Below the pieces are notes generated by a model. That model worked only from the letters and a program-made list of their open reading frames with translations, did not search any database and was not told where the DNA came from. Both the position numbers and the translations under genes were made by a program. 11,355 bases of DNA, taken from positions 1 through 11,355 of the forward strand of contig CANRBD010000034.1 in NCBI GenBank assembly GCA_947628765.1, in the 5' to 3' direction. The stretch comes from an uncultured Bacilli bacterium. GTDB lineage: Bacteria > Bacillota_I > Bacilli_A > RF39 > UBA660. Shown piece by piece: positions 6,123 to 11,355 of the stretch. Positions within the stretch are counted from its first letter, which is position 1. Every line of letters begins with the position of its first letter.

Positions 6123-6962
6123 ATGAAACAAAAAAGTTACGATGGAACGCCTACTTTGTATCTAGTTCCAACACCTATTGGTAATTTAGAAGATATTACT
6201 TATAGAGCGATTAACATTTTAAAGGAAGTAGATGTTATTTTTGCTGAAGATACTAGAGTAACGCGAGAACTATTAAATAAATTTAATATTAAAAACAAGT
6301 TGATTTCTAGTCATTTATATAATGAGAAAAATAATCAAACGAAAGAAATAAATTTTTTAGAAGCAAATAAAAATATTGCGGTTGTTAGTGATCGAGGAAC
6401 TCCAGTTATTAGTGATCCTGGATATATTTTAGTGAAAGAAGCTATTTTAAAAGGATATAATGTTGTATGTTTACCCGGAGCAACAGCACTTATTCCCGCT
6501 TTGGTAATATCAGGTTTTGGAGAAGGACCATTTACTTTTTATGGATTTTTAAATAACAAAGAAAGCAAACGTAAAAAAGAATTAGAAAATCTAAAAGATC
6601 ATAAATTTACTTTAATTTTTTATGAAGCTCCTCATCGTTTATTAAAAACTTTAGAAAACATTAAAGACGTTTTTGGAAATCGTGAAGTGGCTGTTATTAG
6701 AGAAATTAGTAAAAAACATGAAGAAGTAATTAGAGGAACAATAGAAACGATAATTTCTGAATTAGATAATATAAAAGGCGAAATTGTTATAGTTGTTGCT
6801 GGCAATAAAGAGGAAAAAGATTTTAGTGATTTATCTATTATAGATCATATTAATCTTTATTTAAAAGAGGGAAAAAATAGTAAAGACGCTATTAAATTAG
6901 TCGCAAAAGATAGAAATATTCCTAAAAGCGAAGTATATAATATATATCATAAGGAGGGATAA
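6123..6962 (+). CDS. rsmI: 16S rRNA (cytidine-1402-2'-O)-methyltransferase
   Basis: RsmI methylates the ribose of C1402 in 16S rRNA, next to the P-site codon, helping decoding fidelity. It belongs to the tetrapyrrole-methylase fold. The 279-residue sequence carries PTPIGNLEDI at residues 16-25, AEDTR at 41-45, VVSDRGTPVISDPG at 87-100 and LPGATAL at 117-123, then FYEAPHRL and GEIVIVVAG further on. An arginine (R91) stands where most homologues have alanine in SDAGTP. AGGTGAT overlaps the trmN6 stop, and the start context GGTGATGTTATG is identical to that of tadA. Its last codons encode the ribosome binding site of pth (AAGGAGGG). Confidence 0.96.
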   Translation: MKQKSYDGTPTLYLVPTPIGNLEDITYRAINILKEVDVIFAEDTRVTRELLNKFNIKNKLISSHLYNEKNNQTKEINFLEANKNIAVVSDRGTPVISDPGYILVKEAILKGYNVVCLPGATALIPALVISGFGEGPFTFYGFLNNKESKRKKELENLKDHKFTLIFYEAPHRLLKTLENIKDVFGNREVAVIREISKKHEEVIRGTIETIISELDNIKGEIVIVVAGNKEEKDFSDLSIIDHINLYLKEGKNSKDAIKLVAKDRNIPKSEVYNIYHKEG

Positions 6963-6963
6963 C

Positions 6964-7533
6964 ATGAAACTGATTGTGGGACTTGGTAATCCCGGAAAAG
7001 AATATGAGAATACTAGACATAATGCTGGATATAGATTTATTGATACATATGCTGAAAGTAAGCATTTAACATTTAATAAACATAAATTTAGTGGTATTTA
7101 TACTGAGTTTATGCACAATGGTGAAAAAATTATTTTATTAAAGCCAGAAAAATATATGAATTTGTCTGGTGAAGTAATTAGAGATTTTGTTCAATTTTTC
7201 AAGATAGATATTAAAGACCTTTTGATTATTAGTGATGATTTAGATACGGAAAAAGGAAAATTGAAAATCAAAAGCAAAGGTTCATCAGGTGGCCATAATG
7301 GGCTTAAAAATATCGAAGATAATTTAAAGACAAACGAATATAAAAGAATAAAAATAGGAATATCCAATGACAAAGAAATTGATAAAATTGATTATGTTAT
7401 TGGCAAAGTTTCGAAAGATGAATTAGAAAAGATAAATGCGGTAAATCAAAAAGCTGAAGCTATTCTCGATGATTATTTAGAATTATCATTTGATAAATTA
7501 ATGAATAAATATAATGCCAAGGAAAAAGTATGA
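6964..7533 (+). CDS. pth: Peptidyl-tRNA hydrolase
   Basis: Cleaves the ester bond of peptidyl-tRNAs released prematurely from ribosomes and so recycles tRNA; essential in most bacteria. The 189 residues are standard length. The active site is complete: GLGNPG at 6-11 with N9, the catalytic histidine H19 in NTRHNAG, N66 in KYMNLSGE, D91 in SDDLD, and N112 in GGHNG. The ribosome binding site AAGGAGGG lies in the end of rsmI, whose stop is one base before the pth ATG. Its stop overlaps the mfd start as ATGA. In B. subtilis pth (spoVC) and mfd are also close together but lie farther from rsmI, so this cluster joins two neighbourhoods. Confidence 0.97.
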   Translation: MKLIVGLGNPGKEYENTRHNAGYRFIDTYAESKHLTFNKHKFSGIYTEFMHNGEKIILLKPEKYMNLSGEVIRDFVQFFKIDIKDLLIISDDLDTEKGKLKIKSKGSSGGHNGLKNIEDNLKTNEYKRIKIGISNDKEIDKIDYVIGKVSKDELEKINAVNQKAEAILDDYLELSFDKLMNKYNAKEKV

Positions 7534-10500
7534 GTTTTTTTGAAAATATTTTTAAAAATGATAAAGCTAAAGAAATTATCGGTTTGAATACAGAATTAAA
7601 AAGCATTTATATATATAATTTATTAAAAAAAGAAAATAAAAATATTATTTTAGTCACTTCCAATGTCCACGATGCTAGTGAAATATATACTTCACTTACC
7701 CACTATACTGACAAAGTATGGTTTTTTCCGATGGATGATTTTTTAACCAGTGAAGCTATTGCGGTGTCTCCAGAATTTAAGAGTATGCGATTAGAAACAA
7801 TTAACAACATATTAAATAAAGACAAAAAAATTATTGTTACTAATCTTATGGGATATTTACGTTTTCTCCCACCAAAGAAAAATTTTGAAAAAAGCTTTTT
7901 AAAAATAGAATTAAATAAAGAGTATAAACTAAAAAATCTTGTTCAAAATTTATTTCATTTGGGATACAAACGTGAAGATTTAGTAAATATGACCGGGGAA
8001 ATAGCCGTTAGAGGTTTTGTTTTAGATATTTTTCCGATTAATAATGATAAACCAATTAGATTAGAATTTTGGGGCGATGAAGTCAGTTCAATTAAAACTT
8101 TTAATGTTAATAGTCAAAGAACAATAGAAGAATTAAAAGAAATTGTAATTTATCCGAATACGGAATTTTTAATTGATAAAGATCCTTTTGAAGTTCCATA
8201 TCGTGATATATATAAATATACAAATGTAACCAATATTGCCGGATATTTGGATGATAAAATTACAATTTATGATAATTATTCTGATTTAAAAAACAATTAT
8301 CGCTTTTTATTAGAAGAAATTTTCGAATATAATGCTAGTTTGAATCGTCCAAAAGAGACAAAATATATGAATTTTCTGGAAGAAGTGGAAGAAAAGGAAC
8401 CATATGTTTTCGAAAACTTTATTCAAAATAATAATGTAAAAAATACACAAATATTTAAAAACGTTGAAATTCCACTATTTAAAACAAATAAGGAAGCAAT
8501 TATTAAATTTTTAAATAGTTATTTAAAAAAAGGGAAAAAAGTTATTATTTGTTTAGATAATCGTTATCAAGTTAATAAAATAGTAGAATTTTTAAATGTT
8601 AAAAATATTGTTTATACAAATGAAAACAAAATTTTTGATGAAAAAATAAATTTGATTGTCAAAAGAATTAGTACGGGTTTTATTACTGATGAATATTTAG
8701 TTTTATCAAAAAAAGAATTATTTGGCGAAAAAGAAACACAAGGATATAAAACTAAATTTAGATATGGCTCTAGGATTAAAGATATTACGAAATTAGAAAT
8801 TGGAGATTATGTTGTTCATGGACATCATGGCATTGGTAAGTATTTAGGAATTAAAACGATTATAAAAAATGGGTTAAAAAAAGATTATTTAACTATAGAA
8901 TATCGAGATAATGATAAATTATATATTCCTGCTCAAAAAATTGAACTTATTTCTAAGTATTCTGGTAAAGAAGGCGTGGTTCCTAAAATAAATAAATTAG
9001 GTAGTCATGAATGGGAAAAAACAAAGGCAAAAGCGCGGAAGAAAGCAGAAGATATTGCGGAAGATTTATTAAAATTATATGCTTTGAGGGAAGCAAAAAA
9101 AGGTTTTGCTTTTGATAAGGATGGCGAAGAACAAATTGCTTTTGAAAAAGAATTTGAATATGAAGAAACACAAGATCAAATAAGAGTAACTGAAGAAATT
9201 AAAAAGGATATGGAAAGCGAAAAACCAATGGATAGACTTCTATGTGGAGATGTTGGTTATGGAAAAACAGAGGTTGCTTTTAGAGCTATTTTTAAATGTA
9301 TCTTATCAGGAAAGCAAGCTGCTATTTTATGTCCAACGACAATTTTATCAGAGCAACATTTTCAAAATGCTTTAAAAAGATTTGCTTCATTTCCAATTAA
9401 TATAGCCTTATTAAATAGGTTTGTTTCATCAAAAAAAGTTAAACAAGTTATTGGAAATCTAAAAGAAGGTAAAATAGATTTATTAATTGGAACGCATCGT
9501 ATTTTAAGTGATGATATTGAGTTTAAAGATTTAGGTCTTTTAGTGATTGATGAAGAACAACGTTTTGGTGTTAAGCATAAGGAAAAAATAAAGCAATATA
9601 AAAATAATATTGATGTTTTAACTTTATCTGCAACGCCAATTCCAAGAACTTTACAAATGTCGATAGCTGGACTTCGTAGTTTGTCGATGTTGGAAACGCC
9701 ACCTGTAGATCGTTATCCCATTCAAACTTATGTCCTTTCGGAAAATAATCAAATTATTAAAGAAGCTATTTATAAAGAATTATCAAGAGGCGGTCAGACT
9801 TTTATTCTCTTTAATCGAATTCAAAACATTGAAGCTAAATTACATGAATTACAAGCATTAGTTCCTGATGCAAAAATAAAATATGCTCATGGACGAATGG
9901 ACAAAAATGAATTAGAGAAAGTAATGCTTGAATTTAATAATAAAGAGTTTGATGTTTTACTATGTACAACAATTATTGAAACCGGTATAGATATTCCGAC
10001 GGTTAATACATTGGTTATTATTGATGCCGATAATTTTGGTTTATCACAACTTTATCAAATAAGAGGTCGTATTGGTCGTAGTAACAAAATAGCTTATTGT
10101 TATTTAATGTATAATAAAGATAAAATTTTATCGGAAATAGCGATAAAAAGATTAAATGTTATTAAAGATTTTACAGAATTAGGTAGTGGTTTTGCGATTG
10201 CTATGCGTGATTTATCAATTAGAGGTGCCGGCGATATCTTAGGTAGTGAGCAAGCTGGTTTTATTGATAGTATTGGATATGAACTTTTTTTAGAAATGCT
10301 TAACGAAGAAATAAATAAATTAAAAGGAATAGAACCAAAACCAGAAATTACTAATGAAAGTCAACCACTAATTGATGTAGAAACATCTATTAATGATGAT
10401 TATGTAAGTGAAGAAGATTTAAAAATTGAAATCCACAAAAAAATTAATACAATTAATTCTTATGCGAAATTAGTAGAAGTTAAAAATGAAATTGAGGATC

Positions 10501-10814
10501 GTTTTGGTAAAATATCTGAAGAAATGCAAATTTATATGTATGAAGAATGGTTTGAAAAAGAGGCAACTAAATTAGGTATTAAACAGATAAGACAGACGAA
10601 AACATTTGTAGAAATTACTTTGGATAAAACTTTAACTCAAAAAATAGATGGCGAATATTTATTTTTTGAAACTAATGAGCTTAGTAGAATGTTTAGATTT
10701 AGTATGAAATTTGAAAGATTAATTATCAAATTAGATACAGTTAAATTAGATAAACATTTTATATATTACTTAATTGATTTTATTCAAATTTTAGAAAAGA
10801 GTATAAAAAAATAA
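7530..10814 (+). CDS. mfd: Transcription-repair coupling factor
   Basis: Mfd recognises RNA polymerase stalled at DNA damage, pushes it forward or off with its ATP-driven translocase, and recruits UvrA. The 1094-residue protein is slightly short for the family (about 1150). Order of domains: a UvrB-like N-terminal region (about 1-300, with RLEFWGDEVSSIKTF near 177-191), an RNA polymerase interaction domain beginning at LEIGDYVVHGHHGIGKYLGI (422-441), RecA-like domain 1 with Walker A GDVGYGKTE at 573-581, DEEQRFG at 674-680 and SATPIPRTLQ at 700-709, RecA-like domain 2 with TTIIETGIDIPTVNT at 813-827 and QIRGRIGRS at 843-851, and a C-terminal TRCF domain. AAGGA at 7519-7523 precedes an ATG that overlaps the pth stop (ATGA). 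It is the last gene of the operon and its stop codon lies in the terminator stem. Confidence 0.98.
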   Translation: MSFFENIFKNDKAKEIIGLNTELKSIYIYNLLKKENKNIILVTSNVHDASEIYTSLTHYTDKVWFFPMDDFLTSEAIAVSPEFKSMRLETINNILNKDKKIIVTNLMGYLRFLPPKKNFEKSFLKIELNKEYKLKNLVQNLFHLGYKREDLVNMTGEIAVRGFVLDIFPINNDKPIRLEFWGDEVSSIKTFNVNSQRTIEELKEIVIYPNTEFLIDKDPFEVPYRDIYKYTNVTNIAGYLDDKITIYDNYSDLKNNYRFLLEEIFEYNASLNRPKETKYMNFLEEVEEKEPYVFENFIQNNNVKNTQIFKNVEIPLFKTNKEAIIKFLNSYLKKGKKVIICLDNRYQVNKIVEFLNVKNIVYTNENKIFDEKINLIVKRISTGFITDEYLVLSKKELFGEKETQGYKTKFRYGSRIKDITKLEIGDYVVHGHHGIGKYLGIKTIIKNGLKKDYLTIEYRDNDKLYIPAQKIELISKYSGKEGVVPKINKLGSHEWEKTKAKARKKAEDIAEDLLKLYALREAKKGFAFDKDGEEQIAFEKEFEYEETQDQIRVTEEIKKDMESEKPMDRLLCGDVGYGKTEVAFRAIFKCILSGKQAAILCPTTILSEQHFQNALKRFASFPINIALLNRFVSSKKVKQVIGNLKEGKIDLLIGTHRILSDDIEFKDLGLLVIDEEQRFGVKHKEKIKQYKNNIDVLTLSATPIPRTLQMSIAGLRSLSMLETPPVDRYPIQTYVLSENNQIIKEAIYKELSRGGQTFILFNRIQNIEAKLHELQALVPDAKIKYAHGRMDKNELEKVMLEFNNKEFDVLLCTTIIETGIDIPTVNTLVIIDADNFGLSQLYQIRGRIGRSNKIAYCYLMYNKDKILSEIAIKRLNVIKDFTELGSGFAIAMRDLSIRGAGDILGSEQAGFIDSIGYELFLEMLNEEINKLKGIEPKPEITNESQPLIDVETSINDDYVSEEDLKIEIHKKINTINSYAKLVEVKNEIEDRFGKISEEMQIYMYEEWFEKEATKLGIKQIRQTKTFVEITLDKTLTQKIDGEYLFFETNELSRMFRFSMKFERLIIKLDTVKLDKHFIYYLIDFIQILEKSIKK

Positions 10815-10835
10815 TTGATTTTTCAATTATTTTTT
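10806..10835. terminator. Shared bidirectional terminator between mfd and the XRE gene
   Basis: A perfect 13-bp inverted repeat, AAAAAATAATTGA at 10806-10818 and its complement at 10823-10835, has a TTTT loop. Read rightward it ends in a T-run continuing to TTTTTTCTTTTT; read leftward the complement of the left A-run gives a second U-tract. The mfd TAA (10812-10814) and the stop of the convergent gene (10823-10825) both lie inside the stem, so one hairpin closes both transcripts. Confidence 0.82.
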
Positions 10836-11101
10836 CTTTTTAATAAAGCATCTACAGAGACATTTAAGGCTCTACTAATTTTATACAAAACAAAAACACT
10901 GATACCTTGATTCATTTTTTCGCTTTCTAAACCGCCAATTACTGAAGTAGAAATATCTACTTTTTCTGCCAAATTTTCTTGAGTCATTCTTCCGTTGGTA
11001 GCATTATATAACATCCTATAACGTCTAACATTTCCTCCGATAATTTTAAATAGTTCGTTTTCGTTTAAAATATCTGGTTCTTTTGTTTTTAATTTTGTCA
11101 T
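10823..11101 (-). CDS. XRE-family helix-turn-helix transcriptional regulator
   Basis: A 92-residue single-domain DNA-binding protein. The lambda-repressor-like helix-turn-helix spans about residues 20-88: IGGNVRRYRML as the first helix, MTQENLAEKVDI as the second, STSVIGGLESEK as the recognition helix region, then ISVFVLYKISRALNVSVDALL. The first 20 residues are polar and unrecognised. The ATG at 11101 is preferred because AGGAG stands 8 nt upstream; a GTG three codons earlier is directly adjacent to that AGGAG and too close to use it. No sensor or catalytic domain is present. It is convergent with mfd and divergent from the truncated gene at 11270, with a likely operator between them. Regulation of itself and of that neighbour is inference. 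The target is not known. Confidence 0.88.
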   Translation of the reverse strand: MTKLKTKEPDILNENELFKIIGGNVRRYRMLYNATNGRMTQENLAEKVDISTSVIGGLESEKMNQGISVFVLYKISRALNVSVDALLKRKNN

Positions 11102-11136
11102 TTGTATCACTCCTGGTGTTATTTTCTCATTTAGAA

Positions 11137-11167
11137 TTACAATTTACAATCTATAAACAACTATAAA
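11137..11167. repeat. Short direct repeats upstream of the XRE gene
   Basis: TTACAAT occurs twice in tandem (11137-11150) and CTATAAA occurs twice with a 10-bp period (11151-11157 and 11161-11167). Both pairs lie in the leader or promoter region of the minus-strand XRE gene, for which no convincing -35/-10 pair could be picked. They may be operator half-sites, but such short AT-rich repeats also arise by chance. Confidence 0.35.
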
Positions 11168-11187
11168 TTATCGTTGACAGCGATAAT
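11167..11187. promoter_or_regulatory. Candidate operator: inverted repeat framing the -35 box
   Basis: ATTATCG (11167-11173) and CGATAAT (11181-11187) are perfect 7-bp inverted arms around a 7-bp spacer TTGACAG. The spacer is the consensus -35 box plus one base, so a dimeric protein bound here would block RNA polymerase directly. The adjacent XRE regulator is the obvious candidate for the binding protein; that link is inferred. Confidence 0.6.
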
Positions 11188-11202
11188 GAAATTTGATAAA
11201 AT
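11174..11202 (+). promoter_or_regulatory. Strong extended -10 promoter of the truncated right-end gene
   Basis: TTGACA (11174-11179), a perfect -35 box, is followed after exactly 17 bases by TAAAAT (11197-11202), which is preceded by TG at 11194-11195 as an extended -10. Transcription should start near 11209, giving a leader of about 60 nt. GATAATGA occurs at 11182-11189 and again at 11203-11210, exactly 21 bp apart, bracketing the -10 region. A second TATAAT at 11238-11243 lacks a matching -35 box. Confidence 0.78.
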
Positions 11203-11269
11203 GATAATGATAGTATAGAAAATAAAAAAAAGTAAATTATAATACTAAAACAGTAAAGGAGTAAATAAT

Positions 11270-11355
11270 ATGAAAAATAAAAGAGGATTAATAATAGTAA
11301 GTTTGTGTATGGTGGTAATGTTTATGATAGTAGGATATGCAGCCTATAATGATAT
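11270..11355 (+). CDS. N-terminus of an exported or membrane protein, truncated by the window edge
   Basis: Only 28 complete codons are visible. The start is well supported: AAAGGAG (11255-11261) lies 8 nt upstream of ATG 11270. The peptide begins with a basic MKNKR, continues with a hydrophobic stretch from about residue 7 to 22 (GLIIVSLCMVVMFMIV), and ends GYAAYND. This is a signal peptide or membrane anchor. The hydrophobic core followed by GYAAYND recalls the SipW-dependent signal peptides of TasA/camelysin-type surface proteins, which have a G-x-x-A-Y-x-x-D-like junction, but too little is visible to assign a family. It is divergent from the XRE gene and shares the palindrome-framed promoter region, so it may be under that regulator's control. 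Confidence 0.7.
   Translation, partial: MKNKRGLIIVSLCMVVMFMIVGYAAYND

Noticed and set aside
11102..11110. Upstream GTG for the XRE gene
   Set aside because: It directly abuts AGGAG, leaving no spacer; the ATG three codons later has normal spacing.
1..11355. CRISPR array, prophage or defence system
   Set aside because: No regularly spaced repeats, cas genes, integrase or phage structural genes are visible; the genes are housekeeping apart from the right end.

Overview
The window reads as AT-rich Bacilli-type (low-GC Gram-positive) chromosome from the origin-proximal half of the genome. The gene order dnaX-ybaB-recR-bofA, then holB-ricT-trmN6-rsmI, is the classic Bacilli dnaX/holB neighbourhood in compacted form. 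Two ParB-binding parS sites lie at the left edge. Tryptophan is encoded by TGG and TGA is used as a stop (pth and the XRE gene), so this is genetic code 11 and not a Mycoplasma/Spiroplasma code. Very low GC, 1-10 nt overlaps and missing intervening genes suggest a streamlined genome such as an uncultured host-associated Bacilli/Erysipelotrichales-like lineage; the lineage is inferred.

Layout. Bases 1-247 hold no gene but carry two short hairpins at the left edge (possibly the end of a mobile element or of an upstream gene), two parS sites 105 bp apart, and a promoter. That promoter drives a small SRP RNA (248-320), followed only 18 nt later by tadA (339-743). A perfect hairpin that includes the tadA stop codon closes this unit. 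An extended -10 promoter then starts a ten-gene, roughly 10 kb run: dnaX, ybaB, recR, a short bofA-like gene, holB, ricT, trmN6, rsmI, pth and mfd. Gaps are tiny, and several ribosome binding sites lie inside the preceding gene. A 13-bp hairpin closes the run and also serves the convergent gene from the other side.

The right end is a different kind of region. A small XRE-family regulator on the minus strand faces away from a truncated gene (from 11270) with an N-terminal membrane or signal segment. A strong extended -10 promoter precedes the truncated gene, and its -35 box is framed exactly by a 7-bp inverted repeat, which looks like an operator.

Functionally the main run combines replication (DnaX and HolB clamp-loader subunits), DNA repair (RecR, Mfd), translation and RNA quality (TadA, TrmN6, RsmI, Pth, RicT) and a small membrane protein. 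No wholly new multi-gene system is evident. The most interesting signals are the parS pair, a possible slippage site in dnaX that would give a gamma-like short form, the palindrome-framed promoter at the right end, and the left-edge hairpins.
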